DNA of 64,000 nt from an uncultured Arenicella sp. (GCA_938048185.1 CALIVT010000005.1:62001-126000); one strand, 5' to 3'; numbered from the stretch's first letter, positions 9,420-18,794 are shown. Translations and numbers: made by a program. The notes: a model not told the origin generated them from the letters alone.

Positions 9420-11429
9420 ATGCAAGACGCTGAGCACTCTCCGAGCATTATTCAAAACGCCATGAGCTTGGCGACGTCGAGCAAATATGAGCAAGCTATT
9501 AAACAGCTTGAAGAGCTCGGCAGCGCGCTCGACAATAGTGCTGAAGCCCTTTATATAAAAGCTGTTTGTTTGCGCAAGCTTAAGCAAGAACCGGCGTGCA
9601 TTGACGAATTAAAAAAAGTGCTGCAACTCGACCCCGCGTATGTGCGAGCACATCAGGAAATGGGGCACGCTTATTTAGCGCTTGCTTGTTTGAATGATGC
9701 GGAAAACTCCTACGCCAAAGCGGTTAAAATGGATGCGGCATTGATTGCGAGCTGGCGAGCACTGGCAAGCTTGCACGAAAAGGCCGGCCGTAAAACCGAG
9801 CTCGAGCATGCTCGCCACCAAGTGCTGCAACTTGAGCAGTTACACCCGGCATTACAGGCCGTAAAAAGTAATCTTAATCGAGGCAATTTAGATGCTGCTG
9901 ATCAAATTTGCCGTGATTACCTACAAAAAAATAAGAAGGACGTCGAAGGCATGCGATTACTCGCGGCGATTGCGATGCAAGCCAAGGTGTTCGATGACGC
10001 GGAATTTATATTAGAAAGCGCGGTTGCCTTTGAGCCAAACCACATTGGTGCGCGTTTCGACTACAGCAACGTGCTCATTAAACGACAAAAGTTTGGTGCA
10101 GCGCACCAAATAGCACAGCAATTGAACACGCTAAAGCCAAACGAAATGCAATTCAAAGCTTTGCTCGCCTCGACGACGACGGGTGTTGGCGACACGGATC
10201 GAGGCATCGCCTTGTACCAAGAATTAATTGCTGACTATCCCGACACAGAGCAATATCATCTATTGCTGGGTCATGCCGAGAAGACTGTCGGCAACTTGGC
10301 GGCGGCAATTGAAAGCTATCAAAAACTGTATCGACAGAAACCTGATTTTGGTGATGCGTTTTGGAGTCTTGCGAACACTAAAACCTATAAATTTACAGAT
10401 GCCGAAGTAGCGCATATGCAAGATTATCGTGGCCGCCCGCAAACATCTGATATTGATAAGGTGCACTTCAATTTTGCCTTAGGTAAAGCTTTAGAAGACC
10501 GCAAGGACTTTGATGGTGCGTTTCAAGCTTACGAGCAAGGAAATTTTTTAAATAAAAATATACTGAATTATCGAGCACCGGAAATCGCCAAGCGTATTGA
10601 CTGGCAAATAGAGCGATGTAATTCAAATTTGTTCGAACAACGCGGCGACATTGGCTGCGCTGATAACGCCCCGATCTTTGTGGTGGGTTTGCCGCGCTCT
10701 GGTTCGACATTACTAGAACAAATTTTGGCTTCTCACTCGCAGGTCGACGGCACTTTGGAGCTGCCGAATATCCCCAGCCTTGTGCGTCGTTTACAAGGGC
10801 GTGATAGTTTTAAAATTGATGAGGAGCCGCAATATCCGAAGATATTAGGTGAGCTGGATGTGACGTATTTATCAAAATTTGGTCAACAATATATTGATGA
10901 AACCAACGTGTTTAGAGAGTCCGCCCCTTATTTTATCGATAAGATGCCAAACAATTTTTTGCACATCGGTTTAATTAAATTAATTTTGCCGAACGCGAAA
11001 ATTATCGACGCGCGCCGCCATCCAATGGCGTGCTGCTTTAGCAACTTCAAACAGCTATTCGCCGAAGGCCAAGAATTTACATACGGTTTAGCTGAGGTGG
11101 GCGAGTACTATCAGCATTATTTGCGTCTGATGGATCATTGGGATGCTGTGTTGCCCGGTTTTGTCTTGCGCGTGCAACATGAAGATGTGGTCGACGATTT
11201 AGAAAGCCAAGTTCGGCGAATTTTAGATTTTTGCGACTTACCTTTCGAGGAATCGTGTTTGGAATTTTACAAGACTGAACGCAATATTCGCACCCCGAGC
11301 TCAGAACAAGTACGCCAGCCTATTTATAAAACCGGTCTCGAACAATGGCGCAACTTCGAGCCCCATTTGCAACCGTTGATTGAAGCGCTTGGCGCTGAGG
11401 TGCTTAGTCGTTACCCGATTCCAAAATGA
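9420..11429 (+). CDS. TPR-repeat protein fused to a sulfotransferase domain
   Basis: 669 aa. The N-terminal 400 or so residues are tetratricopeptide repeats (for example AVCLRKLKQEPACIDELKKV and AHQEMGHAYLALACLNDAEN). The C-terminal part is a PAPS-dependent sulfotransferase (Sulfotransfer_3 type): the 5'-phosphosulfate loop FVVGLPRSGSTLLEQIL is at about 419-435, and a 3'-phosphate segment RHPMACCFSNFKQLF lies further on. The family transfers sulfate from PAPS to hydroxyls or amines of sugars, peptides or small molecules; the acceptor here is unknown. The TPRs probably bind a protein partner or acceptor. The stop overlaps the next sulfotransferase by 4 bp, so the two are translationally coupled. 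Confidence 0.88.
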   Translation: MQDAEHSPSIIQNAMSLATSSKYEQAIKQLEELGSALDNSAEALYIKAVCLRKLKQEPACIDELKKVLQLDPAYVRAHQEMGHAYLALACLNDAENSYAKAVKMDAALIASWRALASLHEKAGRKTELEHARHQVLQLEQLHPALQAVKSNLNRGNLDAADQICRDYLQKNKKDVEGMRLLAAIAMQAKVFDDAEFILESAVAFEPNHIGARFDYSNVLIKRQKFGAAHQIAQQLNTLKPNEMQFKALLASTTTGVGDTDRGIALYQELIADYPDTEQYHLLLGHAEKTVGNLAAAIESYQKLYRQKPDFGDAFWSLANTKTYKFTDAEVAHMQDYRGRPQTSDIDKVHFNFALGKALEDRKDFDGAFQAYEQGNFLNKNILNYRAPEIAKRIDWQIERCNSNLFEQRGDIGCADNAPIFVVGLPRSGSTLLEQILASHSQVDGTLELPNIPSLVRRLQGRDSFKIDEEPQYPKILGELDVTYLSKFGQQYIDETNVFRESAPYFIDKMPNNFLHIGLIKLILPNAKIIDARRHPMACCFSNFKQLFAEGQEFTYGLAEVGEYYQHYLRLMDHWDAVLPGFVLRVQHEDVVDDLESQVRRILDFCDLPFEESCLEFYKTERNIRTPSSEQVRQPIYKTGLEQWRNFEPHLQPLIEALGAEVLSRYPIPK

Positions 11430-12049
11430 TTGTTTCGCACCAGCACAGGTTCATTTTTTTTGCAGTGCCGAAAACAGCCACCCACGCGATTCGCGAGGCC
11501 CTGAGAGCGCATAAGGGCGAGCAAGATTGGGAGCAACAACGACTGTTCGGTAAGCAACAAATACCCATTACTGAGATAATGGCTATCAAGCATGGACATA
11601 TCACGGCCCAAGAAATCTTCTCGGTATTGCCCTCTGAGCAATCGCTTGACTACTATAAATTCGCTTTTGTACGAAATCCATATGATCGCTTTGTATCAGC
11701 TTGCGCGTTTTTAAATAGAGGCAACCCCGAATTCGGTGCACGCCCGACCGAATGGATGAAGAATGCGCTCGCACGCAGTCAATTTCGGCAACGGGTACTG
11801 ATTCGCCCGCAGTGCAGTCAATTAGAGGATGCAAACGGCGAATTAGCAATGGATTTTGTTGGTCGCTATGAAACCTTGCAGCCGTCGCTCGATGAACTGT
11901 TTAAGCATTTGGGTTTGCCTCCGACCGTGCTTGAACTAAGAAACCGATCAGATCATCGCCACTATCGTGACTATTTTGATGCAGACCTGGAGCGACAGGT
12001 CGCAGAACTCTATCGCAAGGACCTAGCGCTCTTTAATTATTCGTTCTAG
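11426..12049 (+). CDS. Sulfotransferase family 2 protein
   Basis: 207 aa. The N-terminal segment FIFFAVPKTATHAIREAL (about 9-26) is the degenerate P-loop that binds the 5'-phosphosulfate of PAPS, where family 2 members have VPKxAxT/S. FAFVRNPYDRFVSACAF is the 3'-phosphate-binding motif of Sulfotransfer_2 proteins. These enzymes usually sulfate polysaccharide or glycolipid hydroxyls. The ATG lies inside the end of the TPR-sulfotransferase gene (ATGA overlap), which indicates an operon and perhaps a shared acceptor. It converges with the AspH-like gene 27 bp away. The acceptor is unknown. Confidence 0.85.
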   Translation: MIVSHQHRFIFFAVPKTATHAIREALRAHKGEQDWEQQRLFGKQQIPITEIMAIKHGHITAQEIFSVLPSEQSLDYYKFAFVRNPYDRFVSACAFLNRGNPEFGARPTEWMKNALARSQFRQRVLIRPQCSQLEDANGELAMDFVGRYETLQPSLDELFKHLGLPPTVLELRNRSDHRHYRDYFDADLERQVAELYRKDLALFNYSF

Positions 12050-12076
12050 TTGGCCGTAACGGGTCTCATGTCAGGC

Positions 12077-13060
12077 TTATGTTTTAAACCGGGGCAATTG
12101 ATCAACGTTTAATGCAGCGCGCAATATTCGTTGCATGATGATCGGGTTAACGCCAACATTGTTGCTTGCGGTCACCAATGCCCTTGGGTTTGGTCGTAGT
12201 CGTTTGGCCGTGCGATTTAGAATGCTTCGATATTGATCGACCCCCGCAGAATCGTAACCGTATAACAACCATGTTTCGCGCCAATCTTTAGCAAGGTCAT
12301 TGAGCAGCTCGCGGTATTCCTTTACTAGGTTGACGTTGTTATCAGGGTTAGCCCCAACATCTATGATTAGTTCTCTGGCAATCGCCTCAAGCTCTCCAGG
12401 CGCCATTACCGGCGCGACGTTAAACCGTTCTGTTTTCGGTTGCGCATTATGCGCTGGTACGTAGTTTAGCTCGTTTAAGTGCGAGTTGAATTCTTTGCTT
12501 TGAAAGTCAGGCGCAAAGCGCGACATACTTTCGACCATATTCCAAAAGCGTGCGGAGCCCGCTGTGTCGACCACTAAATGTACGCGATCGAACGCACTTT
12601 GGTTTACGACCTTGTGTTTTCGCCATGAGTCGAAAATCCAGCATTCGCCAGCCCCCATATTAACAACCTCGTTATCGCAATAGAAACTGACCTCGGGGGT
12701 TGTGGTGATCGGAATATGAATACGTACGCGGTCATACCAATGATAATTGAAGTCTACGTGCTCGGTTACTTCGGCCCCAGCGGCGAGTTTCATTAGCCTT
12801 GAGCGGGCAATGACTTCATTGAAGTTTGCCATAATTTGACGAATATAGTCACAGCGCCCCAAGTGCTTAGTCGGGCGCATTTCGCCCGAAAAATTGTCGT
12901 TGTCTAGGCCATTAAGTGACACCAACGGAATGGCCGAGTTGCCATTGATTCTACTCGGGTGCGCCATCCAAGCTGAGTCGTCAAATTGACTCAGCTCTTG
13001 CTTTAAACGGCTTATGTCAAAGCGAAACGGGAGACGTATAAATGGATGTGTTAACTTCAA
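12077..13060 (-). CDS. Aspartyl/asparaginyl beta-hydroxylase-type 2-oxoglutarate oxygenase
   Basis: 327 aa. It has the AspH/LpxO-type double-stranded beta-helix: H101-V-D103 in EHVDFNYHWYDRVRIHIPI, a distal His149 in SWRKHKVVNQS, and Arg159 in DRVHLVVDT as the probable 2-oxoglutarate ligand. The N-terminal part (SWxxHPS-like, near 30-36) and an all-alpha C-terminal extension after about residue 200 complete it. Family members hydroxylate Asp/Asn side chains, lipid A acyl chains or small molecules. This gene is last in a minus-strand group after a BCCT transporter (22-bp gap) and a GBBH-like oxygenase. I therefore infer that it hydroxylates an imported quaternary-ammonium compound or an amino-acid relative, but the substrate is not known. 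Confidence 0.82.
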   Translation of the reverse strand: MKLTHPFIRLPFRFDISRLKQELSQFDDSAWMAHPSRINGNSAIPLVSLNGLDNDNFSGEMRPTKHLGRCDYIRQIMANFNEVIARSRLMKLAAGAEVTEHVDFNYHWYDRVRIHIPITTTPEVSFYCDNEVVNMGAGECWIFDSWRKHKVVNQSAFDRVHLVVDTAGSARFWNMVESMSRFAPDFQSKEFNSHLNELNYVPAHNAQPKTERFNVAPVMAPGELEAIARELIIDVGANPDNNVNLVKEYRELLNDLAKDWRETWLLYGYDSAGVDQYRSILNRTAKRLRPNPRALVTASNNVGVNPIIMQRILRAALNVDQLPRFKT

Positions 13061-13082
13061 TTAGCAACTCATATTAAATTAA

Positions 13083-14702
13083 CTATTGATCGTCCCACGA
13101 CCCTCGGCGGCTCCAAGGATCATGCTCTGGGGTATCAGTGACGTCGATGACAGGGTCGTCTACATGGGGTTGTCGGCGTAGATCATAGCGCCCCATTTTG
13201 TAGATCGAAACGCACAGCAATACAGAGATAATTACCAGCGGAAAACCGCCGACGATACTCGCAGTTTGCAGTGTTTGAAGGTCTCCGAAAAATAAGAGAG
13301 TGATTGGTAAGAAGCTTAAGGCACCGGCCCAAAATAAACGGTTCCAACGCATTGGCTCATCATCAACTTTGGTTTGCACAACTGACGCTAAGATATACGA
13401 AATTGAGTCAAAGGTGGTGGCCAGAAAAATAATGGCTAGCACGGTGTACAAGGCGATTACGACAGTTTTTAGCGGTAAGCTGCCGAGAATTGCGAAAATT
13501 GCAGCGTATTGTGACTCGCTATTTAAGATATTTACCACATCGACTTCGCCGCTCAGTTGCAAGCTAATACCGTAGTTACCCAACACCATAAAGAACAGGG
13601 CGCAACCAAGTGAACCAAAACACAGTGAGCCGATAATCATATTTTTCATGGTTCGGCCATAAGAAATGCGAGCAATAAATAAGCCGATGGTGGGTGCGAA
13701 CGCCAGCCACCAAGCCCAGTAGAAAATAGTCCAATCTTGCGGGAACTGAGTGTCTTGATAGCCGTTCAAACCACCGAAAGGCTCAAGGTAAGTTGCCATT
13801 GAGAAAAAATTCTCAATAAGCACCGCGATCGAAGATAACGAGGCTTCTGCGATAAAAACGGTGGGGCCGACCACAAATACGAAGACAAGCAATATCAGCG
13901 CCAGCAATAAGTTGATATTCGATAGAGTTTGAATGCCTTTCTTAATGCCTGAGTACGCGCTCGCTCCAAAGATCGCAGTCGCTAAGATCAAAACGAAAAT
14001 TTGCATGGTTACGTTTTTCTCAAAACCAAAGAGGATATGTAAACCCTCATTGAGCAGCGGCGCGCCTAGGCCTAGGGTGGTCGCGCCACCGCCTAACATA
14101 CCGAACACAAACAAGATGTCGACGATTTTGCCTAATACACCACGCACGTTACGGTTGCCGATCACCGGTGCGAGTGCTTCAGAGAGCTTTAAGGCGCGAT
14201 TCTTACGCACATGATAAAAGTATGCAATTGGTAGGGCGGGTACTAAATAGATTGACCAGGCAATTGGTCCCCAATGAAAAATGCCATAGGCCGATGCCCA
14301 TTCCATCGCCTCAGCGGTGCCGCCTTTGCCTAAGAACGGCGGGTCTTGATAGTAGTAGGCCCATTCAATCGGTGCCCACACCATAATGCCAACGCCGATT
14401 CCTGCGCAAAATAACATCGATGCCCACGAGCTGGTTTTAAATTCGGGGGTCGAGCCGGGCTCACCCAATTGCACATTCCCGATCGGAGAAATCGAGATGT
14501 AAAGCATAAATAAGAAGGCACCCACTCCGAGCAGTAGATAGGTGACACCGAAATTAGTGACCAGGAAATTACGTGCAATTTTTACCCATTCTGCACCTTG
14601 TTCGGGCCAAATGATAAGCGGAACAGTGATGCTGAGCAGCATTAGCAAAGACCCGAAAAAGGTCGGCTTGTCAATCAGTCTAAAAGACCCCTTAATATTC
14701 AT
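13083..14702 (-). CDS. BCCT-family betaine/carnitine/choline transporter
   Basis: 539 aa with about 12 transmembrane helices. The signature MVWAPIEWAYYYQDPPF (near 106-122) and the TM8 signature region FYWAWWLAFAPTIGLFIARIS, rich in tryptophans that form the aromatic cage for trimethylammonium groups, identify the betaine-carnitine-choline transporter family. It sits between two iron/2-oxoglutarate oxygenases on the same strand, so catabolic uptake of gamma-butyrobetaine, carnitine or a relative is more likely than osmoprotection. There is no long regulatory C-terminal tail of the osmosensing type. The cosubstrate (Na+, H+ or exchange) cannot be read with certainty. Confidence 0.93.
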   Translation of the reverse strand: MNIKGSFRLIDKPTFFGSLLMLLSITVPLIIWPEQGAEWVKIARNFLVTNFGVTYLLLGVGAFLFMLYISISPIGNVQLGEPGSTPEFKTSSWASMLFCAGIGVGIMVWAPIEWAYYYQDPPFLGKGGTAEAMEWASAYGIFHWGPIAWSIYLVPALPIAYFYHVRKNRALKLSEALAPVIGNRNVRGVLGKIVDILFVFGMLGGGATTLGLGAPLLNEGLHILFGFEKNVTMQIFVLILATAIFGASAYSGIKKGIQTLSNINLLLALILLVFVFVVGPTVFIAEASLSSIAVLIENFFSMATYLEPFGGLNGYQDTQFPQDWTIFYWAWWLAFAPTIGLFIARISYGRTMKNMIIGSLCFGSLGCALFFMVLGNYGISLQLSGEVDVVNILNSESQYAAIFAILGSLPLKTVVIALYTVLAIIFLATTFDSISYILASVVQTKVDDEPMRWNRLFWAGALSFLPITLLFFGDLQTLQTASIVGGFPLVIISVLLCVSIYKMGRYDLRRQPHVDDPVIDVTDTPEHDPWSRRGSWDDQ

Positions 14703-14756
14703 AATTCTCCGATGATGTTTTTTACTATTTTTATTAGATTTTTTTTGTCGTTTTTA

Positions 14757-15884
14757 TTAACTAGATGCCGTGTGTTGGTCGAGCATTCGAATTCGGCTAT
14801 TTATTTCGTTGTGTTCAATGTAGTAGCCGCGCAAATGGCGCGCTCCACTATTGGGGTCAAAGGCTGTCCGCCCGTGTAGCACGCGTTGATTATCAAAAAT
14901 AACCATCTCACCGTTGTGCAAAGACGTTTCGATATTATAGGTTGCCCCGCGAATACGACACATGAGTTCGCGATAGGCTGCATAGAAAGAGTACATCAAA
15001 TCGCCATCAAAATCAGGGACACCCGCCAAGTGAGCGTTAAAGGTCAGTGTACTAAACTTGCCATCAAGGGTTCGGCCGATAACGGGGCGGTGATATCGAA
15101 CGTCGTCCTTACTGTCTAGAAAACGCCAAGGCACATTTAGTTCGCACAGTGTTTGATAATGTTCTGGGCAGTCGCGCTCGAAGTCTTCGATAATTGCCAT
15201 GGCATCAGCGAACACGGAGTCGCCGCCCTGAGCGTCGTTGCGGTAGCAATGTAGAAATTGATTGCCGGGCACAAACTCTTGATTGGCAAGGTCGGTGTGC
15301 AGCGGCAGCGCGAGCGCGGTGTAAGCTAGGTTGTTGGGCTCGGGCTTACTTTTTACTTCGAACACGACGCCGTAATTACTTTCTCGTTTGAAGCCAATCA
15401 GGTCACCGAATTTTTCGCCCGCGCTTAAGTCGTCTTCTAAGTTGTCGATCAGAATAATGCCAGTTTGCTTAAGTGTCTGGAGCGCATTGAGTAGGGCATT
15501 GGGGTGCTCGGTACACGTTTTCGCGTTAAACCGTGGCAGCGACCGCATTTCCTTTGCGGCCCAGCTTTTACGTTCTATGGCAGCCGGGTCATAAAAGGTT
15601 TGCCCGGGTTTATGGTCGAATAACCATTGAGCTGAATAGTGTGAGGCGTTGGCTTTGTTTGGCCAATATATCGTTAAACGTGAATGAGCCGCATTAACGT
15701 CATAGTTTTCTGGCTCAATATCCAAAGAGACGGTGGTTAGATCAAAGGTGCGCTCACCGGTTTGCGGATGCAACTCATCTTGATCGTTATCGCGCAACCA
15801 AATAAACGGCGCAGTTGATTGACTGCCGTCTGGCCAACTAAGTAAGAATGATCGCGTTTTGCGTTGAATATGGGTAAAATTCAA
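14757..15884 (-). CDS. Gamma-butyrobetaine-hydroxylase-like 2-oxoglutarate oxygenase lacking the zinc cysteines
   Basis: 375 aa with the two-domain layout of gamma-butyrobetaine dioxygenase: a GBBH-like N-terminal domain (FIWLRDNDQDELHPQTGE, 27-44) and a TauD-type catalytic domain. Iron ligands are His196-x-Asp198 (LPLHTDLAN) and His337 (RVLHGRTAF), and an Arg for 2-oxoglutarate lies in ARHLRGYYIE. The Cys-x-Cys-x2-Cys that binds zinc in true GBBH is absent; the equivalent stretch reads NDQDEL. The second copy at 22206 keeps it. It starts the minus-strand group with the BCCT transporter and AspH-like oxygenase. It may act on a different trimethylammonium or amino-acid substrate. Confidence 0.85.
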   Translation of the reverse strand: MNFTHIQRKTRSFLLSWPDGSQSTAPFIWLRDNDQDELHPQTGERTFDLTTVSLDIEPENYDVNAAHSRLTIYWPNKANASHYSAQWLFDHKPGQTFYDPAAIERKSWAAKEMRSLPRFNAKTCTEHPNALLNALQTLKQTGIILIDNLEDDLSAGEKFGDLIGFKRESNYGVVFEVKSKPEPNNLAYTALALPLHTDLANQEFVPGNQFLHCYRNDAQGGDSVFADAMAIIEDFERDCPEHYQTLCELNVPWRFLDSKDDVRYHRPVIGRTLDGKFSTLTFNAHLAGVPDFDGDLMYSFYAAYRELMCRIRGATYNIETSLHNGEMVIFDNQRVLHGRTAFDPNSGARHLRGYYIEHNEINSRIRMLDQHTASS

Positions 15885-16036
15885 AATTTACTGGCGTTTA
15901 CAAATGATTTTAATACTGACATTCTCATTCTGACTAATATTGAAATCTAATACAATTGATAATGCGGCGTTTGCTTAGCTGTTAAGCACGCTGAATTTCA
16001 CTATCAACCGTCAATACCGCTGAGGCGAGGGTTTAC
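15885..16036. promoter_or_regulatory. Divergent promoter region between GBBH-like and choline-dehydrogenase-like genes
   Basis: 152 bp shared by two divergent genes of the quaternary-amine locus. It is A/T-rich, especially near 15900-15965, but I see no convincing -35/-10 pair or palindrome. Confidence 0.4.
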
Positions 16037-17695
16037 ATGCATTACGATTATATTATTGTTGGCGCTGGTTCTGCCGGCTGTGTATTAGCAAACCGCTTGA
16101 GCGAAGACCCAACGATTAGTGTCGCGTTGCTCGAAGCTGGCGGAAAAGATCCGTGGTGGGAGTGGCAAATTCATATGCCGGCCGCGCTGGCATACCCCAT
16201 GAATGGTACGCGTTATAACTGGGATTATCACTCGGAGCCTGAACCTTACCTTGGTGGGCGCACAATGCACTGCCCACGCGGCAAAGTTTACGGTGGGTCC
16301 TCGTCGATCAATGGCATGTGTTATATCCGTGGCAATGCACTGGATTACGATCGCTGGGCTGAAGAGGACACGTCTTTGAGTCACTGGTCATATAAACATT
16401 GCCTGCCGTATTTTATTAAAGCTGGTAATCGAGACATTGGCGCGGACCCGTATCATGGTGATAGTGGTCCGCTCAGTATTACCAAGGGTGGTAGCGATAA
16501 CCCTTTGTTTGCGGCCTGGATCAAGGCTGGCCAAGAAGCGGGTTACCCGTATACCGAGGATATGAACGGGTTTCAACAGGAAGGGTTTGGACCCATGGAC
16601 CGCACCACGCGCAATGGTTCGCGAGGCTCAACTGCGATTGGTTACCTGCGGCCTGCGATGAAACGGCCAAATTTAACAGTTATTAAGAGAGCGCATGCAA
16701 CGCGGTTATTAATGAACGGCAAGCACGTTACCGGGGTAGAGTACGTGCGCGGTGCTAACGTTAGCCAAGCTCATGCAACCAAGGAAGTTATCCTCGCTGG
16801 TGGGCCTATTAATAATCCGCAGCTTTTAATGTTGTCGGGTATCGGTCCAGCGCAACAAATTAGCGAGCACGGCATCACCGTGCAGCATGACCTGCCGGGC
16901 GTGGGTGAAAATTTACAAGACCACTTAGAAATTTATCTGCAAATGGAATGCACTCAGCCGGTGTCGTTATTCAAGCATTACAATTTGGTCGGCAAAGCGT
17001 TAACCGGTGCTCAGTGGTTGTTTACGCGCACCGGTTTAGGCGCGAGCAATCATTTTGAGGCGGGCGGCTTTATTCGCAGCAAGGTGGGTGTGAAGCATCC
17101 TGACTTGCAATATCATTTTTTCCCGATGGCGGTGCGCTACGATGGTCAAAGTCCAAACGGCGGCCATGGTTTTCAAGCGCATGTTGGCTCGATGCGCTCG
17201 CAAAGTAAAGGCTGGGTAAGACTGGCCTCAGGCGATTATCGAGACAAACCGAAAATTCAATTTAACTATATGTCCAAGGATGAAGACTGGGAAGAGTTTC
17301 GTGCGGCCGTTAGATTAACGCGCGAAATATTTTCGCAAGATGCGTTCAAACCCTATGCCGGTGAAGAATTATCACCCGGTGCTGATATTCAAAGCGACGA
17401 AGAACTTGATGCATTTCTCAGAGACGCGGTGGAGTCGGCCTATCATCCTTCGTGCTCATGCAAGATGGGCAGCGATGAAATGTCAGTGGTCGATGGCGAT
17501 TGTAAGGTGCGTGGCTTAGACGGTTTACGGATTGTCGACTCCTCAATTATGCCATCGATCGTGAGTGGCAATTTGAATGCGCCAACCGTGATGTTGGCCG
17601 AGAAAGCCGCTGATATAATTAAGGGGCATGATGCATTGCCGGCGAGTGATGCGCCGGTATACGTCGCAGAGAACTATTCTGAGAACCAGCGTTAG
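16037..17695 (+). CDS. betA: GMC-family choline dehydrogenase-like flavoprotein
   Basis: 552 aa, like BetA (about 555 aa). The FAD dinucleotide motif YIIVGAGSAGCVLANRLSE starts at residue 5. The GMC signature 1 is CPRGKVYGGSSSINGMCYIRG and signature 2 is GGPINNPQLLMLSGIGP. The catalytic His470 is in AYHPSCSCKMG, the motif shared by choline dehydrogenases. It would oxidise choline to betaine aldehyde and glycine betaine, linked to the respiratory chain. No betB or betI accompanies it, so a different hydroxylated substrate of the neighbouring carnitine-type locus is possible. The 3' end overlaps the convergent gene by 4 bp. Confidence 0.85.
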   Translation: MHYDYIIVGAGSAGCVLANRLSEDPTISVALLEAGGKDPWWEWQIHMPAALAYPMNGTRYNWDYHSEPEPYLGGRTMHCPRGKVYGGSSSINGMCYIRGNALDYDRWAEEDTSLSHWSYKHCLPYFIKAGNRDIGADPYHGDSGPLSITKGGSDNPLFAAWIKAGQEAGYPYTEDMNGFQQEGFGPMDRTTRNGSRGSTAIGYLRPAMKRPNLTVIKRAHATRLLMNGKHVTGVEYVRGANVSQAHATKEVILAGGPINNPQLLMLSGIGPAQQISEHGITVQHDLPGVGENLQDHLEIYLQMECTQPVSLFKHYNLVGKALTGAQWLFTRTGLGASNHFEAGGFIRSKVGVKHPDLQYHFFPMAVRYDGQSPNGGHGFQAHVGSMRSQSKGWVRLASGDYRDKPKIQFNYMSKDEDWEEFRAAVRLTREIFSQDAFKPYAGEELSPGADIQSDEELDAFLRDAVESAYHPSCSCKMGSDEMSVVDGDCKVRGLDGLRIVDSSIMPSIVSGNLNAPTVMLAEKAADIIKGHDALPASDAPVYVAENYSENQR

Positions 17696-18657
17696 TAGTC
17701 TGAACGGCCATTAACGACAACCTCTAAGCCTTGTTCTTCGGGCTCGTTGTCGCTGAGCAACGCTGGAAAGCCGACACCTAATACCTGCTCGTCGCACGCG
17801 TCTTCTAGGCGGCGTATAATATTAGAAGACCACTCGCGTGGCCCATAACGTTTCTGCCCGTCTTTAAAAATGTCAATTAGCAGTGGCGAAATTTCGACCG
17901 GCACATGGTTGTTGGTCGCGAGATCATGAAATAAACCGATGTCCTTTAATACTAAGTCCATCGTAAAGCTTATATTGCGACTGCCGTTTAAGATCACCTG
18001 AGACTCTGTCTCATGCACAAATGAGTTTCCCGATGAGGCTTTGATCGCTTCGTAGGCGACATTGGTGTCCATGCCCATTTTTTTTGCGACAAGCCACGCT
18101 TCGGATAAGGCGGCCAGATGGGCGGTGGCTAAATAGTTAGTGATCACTTTAAGCACGGATGCCGAACCCAGCTCGCCGGTGTGTATCACCTTGCGGCCCA
18201 TGGTCGTAAGCAATGGCAGGGCGATATCAAAGGCCGCGCGCTCACCACCCGCGAAGATCGCAATGTTACCGGTATCGGCTCGGTGGCACCCGCCAGAGAC
18301 CGGACAGTCAACCGGTAGCGCGCCTGCTGCCGACACCAATGCGCCGATCCGTTTTACTTCCGCTTGATCAGTGGTGCTCATCTCGAGCCAGACCTTGCCC
18401 GAACTTAAGCCTGCGATGACGCCATCTTGCGCTTCCATTACCGTTGAACAAGCGCTCGGCGAGGGTAGGCAGGTAATAACAATATCGACGATTTTAGCTA
18501 AGTCTTTTGCACTGTTTGCCGCGGCTGCGCCGCGCGCTACAAAACCAGCGACCAGCTCCTCGTTTAGGTCTCGTACTACTAAATCATAGCCGTTGCGCAA
18601 CAAACTACCTGCTAGCTTACCACCAACGTTGCCTAAGCCTATAAAGCCTATTTTCAT
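17692..18657 (-). CDS. NAD(P)-dependent 3-hydroxyisobutyrate-dehydrogenase-family oxidoreductase
   Basis: 321 aa from ATG 18657, which follows an excellent AAAGGAGG ribosome site; an upstream in-frame start at 18678 would place that site inside the gene. The Rossmann motif is MKIGFIGLGNVGG, the substrate-binding motif DCPVSGGCHRADTGN, and the catalytic lysine lies in SASVLKVITNYLA. The family oxidises beta-hydroxyacids (3-hydroxyisobutyrate, tartronate semialdehyde, gamma-hydroxybutyrate). Beside a choline-dehydrogenase-like gene and carnitine catabolism genes, the substrate may be a hydroxylated quaternary-amine acid, but this is inference. It converges with the betA-like gene and lies 137 bp downstream of the GlxA-type regulator. 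Confidence 0.85.
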   Translation of the reverse strand: MKIGFIGLGNVGGKLAGSLLRNGYDLVVRDLNEELVAGFVARGAAAANSAKDLAKIVDIVITCLPSPSACSTVMEAQDGVIAGLSSGKVWLEMSTTDQAEVKRIGALVSAAGALPVDCPVSGGCHRADTGNIAIFAGGERAAFDIALPLLTTMGRKVIHTGELGSASVLKVITNYLATAHLAALSEAWLVAKKMGMDTNVAYEAIKASSGNSFVHETESQVILNGSRNISFTMDLVLKDIGLFHDLATNNHVPVEISPLLIDIFKDGQKRYGPREWSSNIIRRLEDACDEQVLGVGFPALLSDNEPEEQGLEVVVNGRSDY

Positions 18658-18794
18658 GCTTACCTCCTTTAGACGCACCTTACCTCGTTTAGGGGCTCGA
18701 GGTTGGTTAACTCAATTGATTTGAGATTTTCGCAGTACATTAGTCGGTTTGTCAGTCGAGAACGCGACGCGCAATGACCTTACACTCTCGACCG

